DNA from: UBA3537 sp038138145
Lineage (GTDB): Bacteria > Bacteroidota > Bacteroidia > Flavobacteriales > Flavobacteriaceae
Assembly (NCBI GenBank): GCA_038138145.1
Contig: JAYQDD010000001.1
Span: 372,001-436,000, forward strand
Direction of reading: 5' to 3'
Length of the DNA: 64,000 nucleotides
Shown: positions 7,011 through 17,045 of the stretch, piece after piece
Position numbering within the stretch: position 1 is the stretch's first letter
Layout of the letters: each line of letters starts with the position of its first letter
Notes under the pieces: model-generated
What the model was told of the DNA's origin: nothing
The model's database searches: none
What the model saw: only the letters and a program-made list of their open reading frames with translations
Translations under genes and position numbers: made by a program

Positions 7011-8696
7011 ATGAATATTTTTAAGATTTTATGTTTTTTGTGCTCTGTTTACACAATGGCACAAGCCCCCTACCCCCAAGACTACTTCCGTTCGCCTTTG
7101 GACATACAACTGGTGCTTTCGGGAACATTTGCTGAATTGAGGTCCAATCATTTTCATTCGGGTTTAGATATGAAAACCAATGGAAAACAAGGACTGAAAG
7201 TGTATACTGCAGCTGTTGGTTATGTGAGTAGAATTAAAATTTCTAGATATGGGTATGGCAAAGCATTGTACATCACTCATCCCAATGGCTATACTTCGGT
7301 GTATGCGCATCTTCAAAAATTTTCTCCAAAAATTGAAGCTTTTGTCAAAAGCAAACAATACGAAAAAGAGCAATTTGAAATCGAATTGTTTCCAGATCCA
7401 AACGCGCTACACATTGAAACGGACGAGCTTGTAGCATTTTCTGGAAATACAGGGGGGTCGTCTGGTCCACATCTGCATTTTGAGATTCGTGACAAAAATT
7501 CTCGCCCTTTAAATCCAATGCTTTTTGGATTCGATATTAAAGATACAACGCCTCCAGAACTCTATCATCTTTATGCCTATCCCCTTTCTGATGATAGCCA
7601 TATTGAAGGGCTTCATGAAAAGAAAAAAATGCGGCTCATAAAACAACCCAATGGAAATTACAAAGCCGAACCCATTGCTGCCTATGGTACTATTGGTTTT
7701 GGAATTGTAGCCAATGACCGTCAAGACTATGCATCGAATAAAAATGGATTGTCAAAAATTGAAACCTTTTTTAATGGAAAAAAATCTATTGAAGTGGATT
7801 TTAAGCGGTTTTCGTTTGATGAAACCAAACACATCAATCGTTTTATAGACTATGCGCATTACCGTTCGAAAAAGCAAAGAATTCAAAAATTGTTTATTGA
7901 AAAAAATAATCCGCTTAGTTTGTTTTCTTATCAAGAAGAAAACGGGACATTAAGGATAAGCGACAGCACAAATTCGGCTTATACAATTAAAATTCAAGAT
8001 TTTAAAAACAATAAAACTACAGTTCAAATTCCAATTACAGGAATTTTTCAAGACGGCTCAAAGAACGATTCAATTCCTTTACATTATACTTATGTAAACG
8101 CTTCAGCATCGAAAGTATTGGAAGATCAATCGTTTCGCGTAGAAATCCCTGCATTTGCTTTGTATGACGATATTCATCTCGATTTTAAAGTCAAAAACGA
8201 CACGCTAACAATACACGACTCCAGTGTGCCTTTAAAAAAATCAATGACCATCACATTTGATGCCAATCGCTTTGCGTCCAGCGATTTAGCGCATCTTTTC
8301 ATTGGGCGTCTTTCCCCCTATGGAAAGTTGTACTATACTTCAACAAAACGAAAAGGCAACACACTAAGCGCACGAACAAAATACTTTGGTCGATACACCT
8401 TGGGAAGGGATGATGAAGGGCCAAAAATTACTCCTATAAAATTCAAAAATGGCAGTTGGCTCACTAAATACCGCTATCTAAAAGTGAAAATTTCTGACGA
8501 TATTTCTGGAATAAAAAACTTTCGTGCTACTGTAAATGGAAAATGGATTTTAATGGAATATGATCCCAAAACCAATACACTAACACACGACTTTAATGAT
8601 AATGTAATCAAAGACATCAAAAATAATTTAAAGCTTATAGTCACCGATAATGTTGGAAATAGTTCTAAATTTGAACTTACCTTTTACAGAAAATAA
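7011..8696 (+). CDS. Exported M23-family metallopeptidase (LytM domain)
   Basis: The 561 residues start with a signal peptide (MNIFKILCFLCSVYTMA). The LytM/M23 domain follows, with zinc ligands H49 and D53 (HSGLD), H100 (YAHL), and H154/H156 (PHLHFEIRD). These enzymes cut peptidoglycan cross-links in the periplasm or regulate such cutting. About 30 residues between the ligands form an insertion rich in charged residues. The remaining 390 residues are beta-rich with no catalytic motif I recognise. The TonB-dependent receptor gene starts 12 bases downstream, so the two may be co-transcribed. Confidence 0.85.
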   Translation: MNIFKILCFLCSVYTMAQAPYPQDYFRSPLDIQLVLSGTFAELRSNHFHSGLDMKTNGKQGLKVYTAAVGYVSRIKISRYGYGKALYITHPNGYTSVYAHLQKFSPKIEAFVKSKQYEKEQFEIELFPDPNALHIETDELVAFSGNTGGSSGPHLHFEIRDKNSRPLNPMLFGFDIKDTTPPELYHLYAYPLSDDSHIEGLHEKKKMRLIKQPNGNYKAEPIAAYGTIGFGIVANDRQDYASNKNGLSKIETFFNGKKSIEVDFKRFSFDETKHINRFIDYAHYRSKKQRIQKLFIEKNNPLSLFSYQEENGTLRISDSTNSAYTIKIQDFKNNKTTVQIPITGIFQDGSKNDSIPLHYTYVNASASKVLEDQSFRVEIPAFALYDDIHLDFKVKNDTLTIHDSSVPLKKSMTITFDANRFASSDLAHLFIGRLSPYGKLYYTSTKRKGNTLSARTKYFGRYTLGRDDEGPKITPIKFKNGSWLTKYRYLKVKISDDISGIKNFRATVNGKWILMEYDPKTNTLTHDFNDNVIKDIKNNLKLIVTDNVGNSSKFELTFYRK

Positions 8697-8707
8697 ATCA
8701 TAACATT

Positions 8708-11173
8708 TTGAAAATAAGATATTTATATACTTTAATTCTGCTTTTATTTACAGCTCAGCTTCAGGTCTTTGCGCAAACAGCAACATTGCGGGGCGTACTG
8801 CTTGACGAAGAAAACAAACCTATTGAAAATGCAACTGTTCGCGCAGATGACTTAGGAACCATATCAAATGCTAATGGATTTTATCTTTTGGAAGTGCCTG
8901 CAAACAAAAACGTAGAAGTCGAATTCTCCCACGTGAGTCATAAATTTGTTCGTGTAGTATTCAAACTCAACAATGGGCAAGAATTTGAATTCAATCCTGT
9001 TTTAAAAAGAGACGTTGAACAAATTGAAACCGTAATCATAACAGGGACAAAACGCTCTATTTTAGAAGGCGTAACCACCATTTCGCCAAAAATAATTCGA
9101 ACTATAAAAGGTGCGCAACCCGGTGTAGAAAATCTTCTAAAAACATTACCCGGTGTTAATATTTCAAACGAATTGAGTACTCAATATTCTGTTCGTGGAG
9201 GGAATTTTGATGAAAATTTGGTCTATGTTAACGACATTGAAGTCTATCGCCCCTTTTTGGTGCGGTCTGGACAACAAGAAGGATTGAGCTTCGTCAATAC
9301 AGCAATGGTCGAAAATTTAGAGTTTTCTGCTGGTGGATTTCAAGCTAAATATGGAGATAAGCTTTCTTCCGTTTTGGACATCACCTACCGAAAACCTACC
9401 CGATTTGGTCTTGGTGTGGATTTGAATCTTTTGGGCGGTAGCATAACAGCCGAAGGAACGAGTAAGGACCAAAAGTTTTCGGCATTGGTTGGACTGCGTT
9501 ACAGAGATAACAGCTTACTAGTAGATGCCAAAGAAACACAAACCAATTATGATCCTAAATTTTTAGATGTACAGACCTATTTAACCTATCAAATGAGCCC
9601 AAAATTTGAATTGAGTTTTTTAGGGAACATAACTTCAAATACTTACAATTATGCACCAAAAACAAGACAAACAAATTTTGGTACGTTAGAAAATCCCATT
9701 GCATTATTGGTGTTTTATGAGGGCCAAGAGCAAGATGCGTACAATACCTATTTTGGTGCTTTAAAGGGTTCTTATCAGGTTAATGACAATTTAAATTTAA
9801 AACTCATTACTTCTAGTTTTCATACCACCGAACAAGAGTATTTTGACATTTTGGCGCAATACCGATTGGGAGAAGTCAACAGTAATATTGGTGATGAAAA
9901 TTTGGGAGAAGTTGAATTTTCAGAAGGTATTGGAGGACAAATCAATCATGCGCGAAATGATTTGGATGCCTTAATCTCTACTGTCGAGCATCGTGGAACG
10001 TACAAAAAAAATAAAAATCATTTTCAGTGGTCTATAAAATACACCAATGAAGACATACGCGATCGTGTTGTCGAATGGGAAGTGATTGACTCTGCTGGAT
10101 TTTCTATCAATCCGCCAAATTTAGATCAATTCGACAATCAACCTTATACTCCTGACACAGGACCTTTAGTGACCTTTCAAAACATTCGTGCAACAAACAA
10201 TACCACAGTAGAACGCTTACAAGCATTTGCACAATGGAGTAAGCGCAGTACACTTGGTGCAAATGAAGTCTTTTATAATTTTGGTGTACGTACACACCAA
10301 TGGCGCGTCAGTGGTAAAGACATTGCTACAAAACAACAGATGGTTTTTAGTCCAAGAGCACAATTTAGTATAAAGCCCAACGGAAAAAAAGATATGCTTT
10401 TTAGATTGAGTGGTGGATTGTATTATCAACCTCCATTTTATAGAGAATTACGTGATGCTAGTGGCACAGTAAACAGCAATGTAAAAGCCCAAAAGTCAGT
10501 TCATATTGTAGCTGGGCATGAATATAGTTTTGAACTTTGGAAACGCCCCTTTAAATTGGTTTCTGAACTCTATTACAAAAGCCTCTCTGATGTAAACCCA
10601 TATACAGTTGAAAATGTACGTATTCGGTATGCAGCGAACAACAATGCTGAAGCATATGCCTATGGATTGGATATGCGCCTAAACGGTGAATTTGTCCCTG
10701 GTGCAGAATCGTGGTTTTCTTTTGGTTATCTCAAAACTGAAGAAGCTATTGGTGGACGAGAATTTATAGCCCGACCAATGGATCAACGCTTGAAATTTGG
10801 TGTACTGTTTCAGGATTATATTCCCAAATTGCCTAACATGAAAATGTATCTAAATTTGGTTTATAATACAGGTGTTCCTGGGGGATCGCCAAGTTATGCC
10901 GATGTGTACAGTTATCAAAATCGATTACCTGATTATAAACGTGCCGATATTGGTATGTCTTATGTGGTAGTAGATTCAAAAAATAAAGCCAAAAATGGAT
11001 GGAAAAAACGTTTTAAAGAATTATCCGTAGGTGTAGAAATATTTAACGTTTTTGATGTTCAAAACTCAATTACAAATACATGGGTGCGCGATGTCTACTC
11101 AAAACGCCAATATTCTATACCTAACTATTTAACACCAAGAGTGTTCAATGTAAGGTTGGACATGCGCTTTTAG
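8708..11173 (+). CDS. TonB-dependent outer-membrane receptor
   Basis: An 821-residue outer-membrane transporter. In order: signal peptide ending at about VFA-QT (residues 1-22), a carboxypeptidase-like regulatory domain (about 25-100, GVLLDEENKPIENATV), a plug domain (about 115-235, LKTLPGVNISNEL and YSVRGGNFDENLVYVND), and a beta barrel ending in an aromatic residue (RLDMRF). The start must be TTG at 8708: no ATG fits, and the signal peptide begins exactly there. No SusD partner is adjacent, so a polysaccharide locus is unlikely and the ligand is unknown. Confidence 0.9.
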   Translation: MKIRYLYTLILLLFTAQLQVFAQTATLRGVLLDEENKPIENATVRADDLGTISNANGFYLLEVPANKNVEVEFSHVSHKFVRVVFKLNNGQEFEFNPVLKRDVEQIETVIITGTKRSILEGVTTISPKIIRTIKGAQPGVENLLKTLPGVNISNELSTQYSVRGGNFDENLVYVNDIEVYRPFLVRSGQQEGLSFVNTAMVENLEFSAGGFQAKYGDKLSSVLDITYRKPTRFGLGVDLNLLGGSITAEGTSKDQKFSALVGLRYRDNSLLVDAKETQTNYDPKFLDVQTYLTYQMSPKFELSFLGNITSNTYNYAPKTRQTNFGTLENPIALLVFYEGQEQDAYNTYFGALKGSYQVNDNLNLKLITSSFHTTEQEYFDILAQYRLGEVNSNIGDENLGEVEFSEGIGGQINHARNDLDALISTVEHRGTYKKNKNHFQWSIKYTNEDIRDRVVEWEVIDSAGFSINPPNLDQFDNQPYTPDTGPLVTFQNIRATNNTTVERLQAFAQWSKRSTLGANEVFYNFGVRTHQWRVSGKDIATKQQMVFSPRAQFSIKPNGKKDMLFRLSGGLYYQPPFYRELRDASGTVNSNVKAQKSVHIVAGHEYSFELWKRPFKLVSELYYKSLSDVNPYTVENVRIRYAANNNAEAYAYGLDMRLNGEFVPGAESWFSFGYLKTEEAIGGREFIARPMDQRLKFGVLFQDYIPKLPNMKMYLNLVYNTGVPGGSPSYADVYSYQNRLPDYKRADIGMSYVVVDSKNKAKNGWKKRFKELSVGVEIFNVFDVQNSITNTWVRDVYSKRQYSIPNYLTPRVFNVRLDMRF

Positions 11174-12321
11174 GCGGGTTCTAAAACAAGTTCTTTAAGA
11201 GTAGTAATAACCTCGTCCAGTTCATCTTTTGTGTTGAATAAACTAAATGAAAAGCGAATTGAGGGTTTTTGCAAATCCTCTTCTGAAAGAATTTCTCGAA
11301 GGACATGAGATCCTTTGTCACTTCCGCTTTGGCATGCACTTCCTTTGGAACAAGCAATACCTTTTAAATCCAATTGAAACAAAAACAATGGTGCTTTATC
11401 AACTGAAACCGGTAGACATACATTGACCAAAGTGTAGGTGCTTTTTGATGCATCAGCACTTGTGCCATTGAATTTAATGCCCGGAATTTCTGTTTTTAAA
11501 CGCTGTATAAAATGCGCTTTTAATTCACTTATGTATTTTTTTTCTGAATTAAGATGCTCATAGGCCAAAGCCAAAGATTCATCTAATCCAACAATATCGT
11601 GTAGACTTTCTGTACCCGCACGACAACCCCGCTCCTGTGCTCCACCAGTTATGATGGATTGTAAGCCCAAACCACTTCGTACAAACGCAAAACCAATACC
11701 TTTTGGGCCATGAAATTTATGCGCACTTGCAGCCAAAAAATCAATTGGAATTTCAGCCAAATCCAAAGGATAATGCCCTACCGATTGCACTGTATCGCTA
11801 TGAAATAGCGCTTGATATTTTTTACATAAATCTGCAACTACTTTTAAATCGAGTATCGTTCCGATCTCATTGTTGATGTGCATCAATGAAACGAATGTTT
11901 TTTCTGATGATTGTTTTAAAAGTTCTTCAAGATGATTTAAATCGATGTCGCCGTTATCCAAAACACGAACATAACTGACTCTAATTTTTTCTAAATCTTC
12001 CAAATCAGTAATGGTATGCCCAACTGCATGATGTTCAATTCGCGATGAAATGATGTGTTTGACCCCCAAATGACATACCGCAGAGCGTAAAACTAGATTG
12101 TCGGCCTCTGTACCACCTGCAGTGAATACAATTTCAGAAGATTTAATATTGAAATGCGAAGCAATGCGTTTTCTGCATTGTTCTAATATAGATTTTGAAG
12201 AACGCCCTACACTGTGCGTAGAAGACGGATTCCCATAAGTAGATTTTAAGACTGCAGCCATTTTATCCGCAACTTCTTCGCGGACTTGTGTTGTAGCAGC
12301 ATTGTCTAAATAAATAGGCAT
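11170..12321 (-). CDS. Cysteine desulfurase (NifS/IscS-like)
   Basis: This PLP enzyme takes sulfur from cysteine for iron-sulfur cluster or thiocofactor synthesis. The 383 residues start MPIYLDNAATTQ. The PLP-binding lysine is in ASAHKFHGPKG, and the mobile catalytic cysteine is in GSACQSGSDKGSH, a longer active-site loop typical of the NifS/IscS group rather than SufS. No iscU or sufE neighbour is present. I use the ATG at 12321; the frame extends 9 bases to a TTG, but a TATATTTG box lies at 12350-12343. The gene converges on the receptor gene with a 4-base overlap. Confidence 0.9.
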   Translation of the reverse strand: MPIYLDNAATTQVREEVADKMAAVLKSTYGNPSSTHSVGRSSKSILEQCRKRIASHFNIKSSEIVFTAGGTEADNLVLRSAVCHLGVKHIISSRIEHHAVGHTITDLEDLEKIRVSYVRVLDNGDIDLNHLEELLKQSSEKTFVSLMHINNEIGTILDLKVVADLCKKYQALFHSDTVQSVGHYPLDLAEIPIDFLAASAHKFHGPKGIGFAFVRSGLGLQSIITGGAQERGCRAGTESLHDIVGLDESLALAYEHLNSEKKYISELKAHFIQRLKTEIPGIKFNGTSADASKSTYTLVNVCLPVSVDKAPLFLFQLDLKGIACSKGSACQSGSDKGSHVLREILSEEDLQKPSIRFSFSLFNTKDELDEVITTLKELVLEPA

Positions 12322-12342
12322 AGTTCTCAAAATTTAGCACTT

Positions 12343-12350
12343 CAAATATA
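12343..12350 (-). promoter_or_regulatory. TAnnTTTG -7 box for the cysteine desulfurase
   Basis: TATATTTG on the minus strand, with about 21 bases between the box and the ATG at 12321. No clear -33 TTG. Confidence 0.5.
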
Positions 12351-12399
12351 ATTAAATTAAATAATTGGAGATAACATTACATTTATTTCTTAATTCTGT

Positions 12400-12407
12400 T
12401 ATTTTTG
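12400..12407 (+). promoter_or_regulatory. TAnnTTTG -7 box for the lipoprotein at 12425
   Basis: TATTTTTG ends 17 bases before the ATG. No TTG element at the expected distance. Confidence 0.5.
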
Positions 12408-12424
12408 TCGTAAATAGTTAGTTC

Positions 12425-13306
12425 ATGCGTAATTGGTTATCCTTTTTTTCCGTTTTATTCCTTATGACATCATGCAATGATGGTGATGTACTACAAGTAC
12501 AGTTGGATTTTGATAAAGATTTATCACTATGCCAAATTCAAACAGAAGATCAAGGATCAAGTCTAACCTCAAGTTTTTTGTTTTATGATACGCGCAATGA
12601 TCCTTTTCAATCGCTCACACTTTTAATTCCTAGAACAACCGCAACAGAAGCAATGTTTGACCCTGTTGAATCTGGGGCAACACAAACTCTCAGTATAAAC
12701 GGTAGCAGTGTTCAATTTCATTACAGATCCTATAACGGCGACCCCAATGCATTAATTTGTGCGGTAATTCCTCCTCCAGGGATTGCGGTTACCCAAAACT
12801 ATGCGTCTACAAGTGGAACAGCCGAATTTATATCCATTTTTGAAGACGACGACGATGACGGTGTACCTACAGCTCTTGAATTTGATGGCGATACAGATGG
12901 TGACGGAATTCCTAATTATAAAGACAATGATGATGATGGAGATAATGTACCCACCATCAACGAAAAACCAGACCCCAATAATGATGGCGATTTGGCTGAT
13001 GCACAAGATACTGATGGTGATTCCATTCCAGATTATTTAGATCAAGATGATGATGGAGACGGTACACTTACTATTAATGAAGACGAAAATGGCAATGGTA
13101 ATTTATTTGATGATATTGCTACAGGATCTTCTTCTGCACGTTTTTTGGATGAAAATTTTTCAAATTCCTACGCCGTTCAAACAACCAATGCCAATCAATT
13201 TAAGCGTATTGTAACGATTACCGTCACACTGAATAACATTGATATTTCTATCCTTTCGGCAGATACACTACAAATGGGTACCTACGAAACAATCATTACA
13301 TATTAA
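12425..13306 (+). CDS. Lipoprotein with calcium-binding Asp-rich repeats
   Basis: A 293-residue envelope protein of unknown function. The N terminus is a lipoprotein signal with lipobox LMTSC (Cys at about 17). Residues about 140-225 contain thrombospondin type-3-like acidic repeats (DDDDDGVPTALE, DTDGDGIPNYKDNDDDGD, DTDGDSIPDYLDQDDDGDG), which usually bind calcium and appear in surface proteins of Bacteroidota. The remaining parts match no family I know. It converges on the Smr gene with a 4-base overlap. Confidence 0.75.
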   Translation: MRNWLSFFSVLFLMTSCNDGDVLQVQLDFDKDLSLCQIQTEDQGSSLTSSFLFYDTRNDPFQSLTLLIPRTTATEAMFDPVESGATQTLSINGSSVQFHYRSYNGDPNALICAVIPPPGIAVTQNYASTSGTAEFISIFEDDDDDGVPTALEFDGDTDGDGIPNYKDNDDDGDNVPTINEKPDPNNDGDLADAQDTDGDSIPDYLDQDDDGDGTLTINEDENGNGNLFDDIATGSSSARFLDENFSNSYAVQTTNANQFKRIVTITVTLNNIDISILSADTLQMGTYETIITY

Positions 13307-13857
13307 GGCGTTTTTCGCTGATAAATATAAACTTCTGTTGCACCGTGCCCATACTTTTGATAGTTTGCGGGGTAAAATTTGAGGTGATCATAGCGCTTTA
13401 AAAGATATTCTAATTCAAGTTTAAGTACCCCCTCACCTACGCCGTGAATAAACACCACACGTTGAATCCGTTTTGAAATCGCAAAATCCAATCGCTTTTT
13501 GGCAGTATCCAATTGTAGCGTTAGCATATCATGATTTTGCATCCCTTTTGTAGAGTTCACCAACTGATGAATATGTAAATCCACTTCCATTGGGGGTTGT
13601 TGTCGTGATTTGGTCTTAATTTTTGGAGCTGATTTTCGCTTTTTTGATTCTTTTTCAGAGAGAATTTGGTGTAAAGACTGCCCTTTAAACGACGAATGCA
13701 AAAGATTGTGATCCATCTTCACCAGTTCTGAAGCATCAAAGGTCATTTCGAAACCAGAAGACGTTTCAATGGTAATGTCCGAGCCCAAAATACCGACAAT
13801 ACGCCCTGAAATGTCATCATCCAAAACCGATACGTTATCATTGATGCTAAACTTCAT
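13303..13857 (-). CDS. Smr-domain protein (MutS2-like C-terminal domain)
   Basis: A 184-residue protein. An N-terminal beta domain (1-65, NDNVSVLDDDISGRIVGI) precedes a basic linker and an Smr domain (about 90-184) with VDLHIHQL and the loop IHGVGEGVLK. Smr domains are nucleases or nucleic-acid-binding modules, found alone or at the end of MutS2. The small membrane protein gene overlaps its start by 4 bases (ATGA), implying translational coupling. Its exact role is not known. Confidence 0.8.
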   Translation of the reverse strand: MKFSINDNVSVLDDDISGRIVGILGSDITIETSSGFEMTFDASELVKMDHNLLHSSFKGQSLHQILSEKESKKRKSAPKIKTKSRQQPPMEVDLHIHQLVNSTKGMQNHDMLTLQLDTAKKRLDFAISKRIQRVVFIHGVGEGVLKLELEYLLKRYDHLKFYPANYQKYGHGATEVYIYQRKTP

Positions 13858-14060
13858 TCTTCCTCGTCATAAGATTGTACAGCATAGGGGTCAATTTCTG
13901 GCTTATTACCAATTCCTTTGGAAATCAAATACAGACCAACAACCAATAAAAAAAGACCACTTATAGATAAAAGAACGTTAGAAACAGAATACAGCTCGGT
14001 GTAAACCAAAATAAAAATACCAGCTACAAAAAAGCTGTATTTTAGTGTATTTCGTGTCAT
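13854..14060 (-). CDS. Small two-helix membrane protein
   Basis: Sixty-eight residues with two hydrophobic helices (about 8-22 and 28-47) and an acidic tail ending in YDEEE. No family recognised with confidence. It is the first gene of the pair with the Smr protein, overlapping it by 4 bases. Confidence 0.65.
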   Translation of the reverse strand: MTRNTLKYSFFVAGIFILVYTELYSVSNVLLSISGLFLLVVGLYLISKGIGNKPEIDPYAVQSYDEEE

Positions 14061-14176
14061 TTGAATGAAATCTTGTTCGTGTAAAAATAAGACCTTTGCG
14101 CTAATTTATGAGATAAGACAGCGTGTTTTTTCAAAATCAATAAATATTTATTACTTTAGACATCCTAAATATTTCT

Positions 14177-14461
14177 ATGGCCTTAGAACATTATATGCTC
14201 CCTTGTTTAAGTAAAACACTTTTCGGTTTTGAGTGCATGGGCTGTGGACTTCAACGTTCACTTTTATTGGTCTTCAAGGGGCGGTTTTTAGAAGCTTTTT
14301 GGATGTATCCTGCCATCTACCCACTTCTTATTTTGGTCGGTTTACTTATCGTTTTCCGATTTTATAAATTTAAATTTTATCAAAAAAGTATCAATGTGTT
14401 GTCATTAATTTCCATTGGTACAATCTTTACCAACTATATCTTAAAACAATTCATTTTATGA
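14177..14461 (+). CDS. DUF2752 membrane protein
   Basis: Ninety-four residues with the family's cysteine motif near the N terminus (GFECMGCGLQRSL) and two to three hydrophobic segments. Function unknown. The next gene overlaps its stop by 4 bases, and the pair is common in Flavobacteria. Confidence 0.8.
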   Translation: MALEHYMLPCLSKTLFGFECMGCGLQRSLLLVFKGRFLEAFWMYPAIYPLLILVGLLIVFRFYKFKFYQKSINVLSLISIGTIFTNYILKQFIL

Positions 14462-14781
14462 AAAAATCGTTAAACACTACCCTTATTTATATCCTCAGTA
14501 TTTTGGGGTTATTGTGCTGTTGTTTTGGAGGACTTGGATTTTTACTTTCTGGTCCTGCATACTTGATGGCCAATAAAAAACTCAAAGACGCTCAACTGAA
14601 TCCTGACGATTACGAAGGGAACATCAATGCCATGGAAACCGCCAAAACAGTGGCTTTGGTAGTTTTAATCATCAATGTGCTTTACCTTCTATATACGATA
14701 TACTCCATTGCTACGGGTGATTTTAGCGAAGTTCAAGAAGAATGGCGTAAAATGATGGAAGAAATTAACCAAAGCGCCTAG
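14458..14781 (+). CDS. CCC-motif membrane protein
   Basis: A 107-residue protein with two transmembrane segments. The first contains the Cys triplet LLCCCFGGLGF that gives the family its name; a cytoplasmic loop (about 42-62) and a second helix follow, then an acidic C-terminal tail. It is related in layout to DUF4190 proteins. No function is known. It is translationally coupled to the DUF2752 gene. Confidence 0.75.
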   Translation: MKKSLNTTLIYILSILGLLCCCFGGLGFLLSGPAYLMANKKLKDAQLNPDDYEGNINAMETAKTVALVVLIINVLYLLYTIYSIATGDFSEVQEEWRKMMEEINQSA

Positions 14782-14811
14782 AAAAGCGTTTTTGGTTTAA
14801 ACGATCATCAT

Positions 14812-16977
14812 TTAATATTTTAAGGGTGAATCTTCCTGTAGGGGCAACTCATCATACCCCATATTGAACAGGGTAAACCCAAAAATATCGGCATATTGTT
14901 CTATGGTTTTGCTAACTGGTGTTCCCGCACCATGGCCAGCATCGGTTTCAATACGAATCAATGTAGGGTTAGTTCCAGATTGTTTGCTTTGCAGCTCTGC
15001 CGCAAACTTAAAACTATGCGCTGGTACCACGCGGTCATCGTGATCACCAGTAGTGACTAAAGTTGCGGGGTAACTTACCCCCGCTTTCACGTTGTGGACT
15101 GGAGAATACCCTTTGAGGTACTCAAACATTTCCTTACTGTCTTGTGCCGTGCCATAATCATAAGCCCATCCTGCACCGGCAGTAAAGGTATGATAACGCA
15201 ACATATCCAAAACACCAACGGCAGGCAGTGCAACTTTCATCAAATCGGGGCGTTGGGTCATGGTAGCCCCGACAAGAAGTCCGCCATTAGATCCGCCACG
15301 AATAGCTAAAAAGTCACTTGACGTATAGTGTTCAGAAATTAAATACTCGGCGGCGGCAATAAAGTCGTCAAATACATTTTGCTTTTTCATTTGTGTCCCT
15401 GTATCATGCCATTCTTTTCCATATTCTCCTCCTCCACGAAGGTTTGGAACGGCATAAATTCCTCCTTGTTCCAGCCAAACAGCATTAGTGATGCTAAAAC
15501 TTGGATTTAAACTGATGTTAAAGCCTCCATAACCATACAAGATTGTAGGGTTTTTTCCATTGCGCTTCAATCCCTTTTTATGCGTAATCATCATAGGGAC
15601 TTTTGTCCCATCTTTTGAGGAGTAAAAAACTTGTTTGCTTTCATACTGGTTAGCATCAAAATCAATTTCAGGTTGCCAATAAAGCTTTGAAACACCTGTT
15701 TCTACATCAAATGTGTAGATGCTCGTTGGTGTTTTGTAGTTGGTAAACGAATAATAATCCGTTTTATCTTCTTTCTTACCGCCAAATCCTCCAGCATTTC
15801 CTAATCCAGGAAGTTCAACATCACGAACAAAATTACCTTTATAATCATATTGCTTCACTTGAGAAATGGCATCCACCATATACTCTACAAAGAAGTAACC
15901 ACCGCCCGTTGATGGGCTCAGCACATACTCTGTTTCAGCAATAAAATCAGTCCAATATTCTGAACTTGGGTTGTTGGCATCAACAGTCACTATTTTTTGA
16001 TTAGGCGCATCAAGGTTGGTCACCAAATATAATTTTGACCCTACATTATCAATCAAATAGGTATCACTATTGGTGTGGTCTAGGATAGTAATAAATTTGC
16101 TATTGGGCTTGGTCAAATCTTTTATAAACAGTTTATTTCCAGAGGTAGAGACACTGGCACTTATCAAAAGATAATGGTTGTCCTCAGTTACACGAGCGCC
16201 AATGTATCGGTGCTTTTCTTTTTGGGTTCCACCAAAAACTAAAACATCTTCTTTTTGAGGAGTGCCAAGTTTGTGGTAATACACTTTGTGCTGATCCGTT
16301 TTGGCCGAAAGTGCACTGCCTTTGGGTTTGTCGTAACTCGAATAATAAAACCCTTCGTCTTTGTACCATGACATACCGCTAAATTTGATATCTACGAGCG
16401 TATCGCCAATTATTTTCTTAGATAAAGCGTCCAGGGTTAAAATCTTACGCCAATCGCTTCCGCCCTCCGAAATACTGTACGCCATTAGGTTTCCGCTTTT
16501 CGAAAATGCTATACTTCCGAGTGAGATGGTACCATCTTCTTTGAATGTATTAGGATCCAAAAATACTATAGCTGTTGAGGGGTCTTCTCCAGTTTTGTAT
16601 CGGTACAGAACATATTGGTTTTGGAGGCCATTGTTTTTATAAAAATAAGTGTAATTCCCTTCTTTGAATGGAGACCCTACTTTTTCATAATTCCAAAGGT
16701 TTTCAAGACGTTTTTTAAGTTCCTCTCGATAAGGTACATTGGTAAGATAATCAAACGTAGCTTCATTTTGAGTGCGTACCCACGCTTCGGTTTCTTCACT
16801 TCGGTCGTCCTCTAACCAACGGTACGGATCTTGTACAGCGGTATCAAAATAATAATCTACAGTATCCACTTGTTTTGTTTCTGGATATTGAACAGAGATA
16901 TTGCGCTCTGTTTTGGCATTTTTTGTGCACGCCATAGCGAAAATAAATAAGAATAAATAAAAGAGTTTGTGACGCAT
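14812..16977 (-). CDS. Prolyl oligopeptidase-family serine peptidase (lipoprotein)
   Basis: A 721-residue S9A peptidase that cleaves short peptides after proline. The N terminus is a lipoprotein signal (FLFIFAMAC), so it is probably anchored in the periplasm or outer membrane. Residues about 30-440 form the beta-propeller that gates access; the C-terminal alpha/beta hydrolase domain has the nucleophile in GGSNGG, the Asp in TGDHDDRV and the His in DAGHGAG. Length and order are normal for the family. It stands alone and converges on the CCC-motif gene. Confidence 0.9.
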   Translation of the reverse strand: MRHKLFYLFLFIFAMACTKNAKTERNISVQYPETKQVDTVDYYFDTAVQDPYRWLEDDRSEETEAWVRTQNEATFDYLTNVPYREELKKRLENLWNYEKVGSPFKEGNYTYFYKNNGLQNQYVLYRYKTGEDPSTAIVFLDPNTFKEDGTISLGSIAFSKSGNLMAYSISEGGSDWRKILTLDALSKKIIGDTLVDIKFSGMSWYKDEGFYYSSYDKPKGSALSAKTDQHKVYYHKLGTPQKEDVLVFGGTQKEKHRYIGARVTEDNHYLLISASVSTSGNKLFIKDLTKPNSKFITILDHTNSDTYLIDNVGSKLYLVTNLDAPNQKIVTVDANNPSSEYWTDFIAETEYVLSPSTGGGYFFVEYMVDAISQVKQYDYKGNFVRDVELPGLGNAGGFGGKKEDKTDYYSFTNYKTPTSIYTFDVETGVSKLYWQPEIDFDANQYESKQVFYSSKDGTKVPMMITHKKGLKRNGKNPTILYGYGGFNISLNPSFSITNAVWLEQGGIYAVPNLRGGGEYGKEWHDTGTQMKKQNVFDDFIAAAEYLISEHYTSSDFLAIRGGSNGGLLVGATMTQRPDLMKVALPAVGVLDMLRYHTFTAGAGWAYDYGTAQDSKEMFEYLKGYSPVHNVKAGVSYPATLVTTGDHDDRVVPAHSFKFAAELQSKQSGTNPTLIRIETDAGHGAGTPVSKTIEQYADIFGFTLFNMGYDELPLQEDSPLKY

Positions 16978-17045
16978 AAGTTTAGGTTTTAGTAAATGAA
17001 AATTTGAGTATTTGTATAACTGTTTTTAAAATTTACAACGTAAAT

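Noticed and set aside
12752..13040. Open frames in other phases across the Asp-rich repeat of the lipoprotein
   Set aside because: They come from the repetitive GAT/GAC codons; the translated sequences are low-complexity and have no start context.
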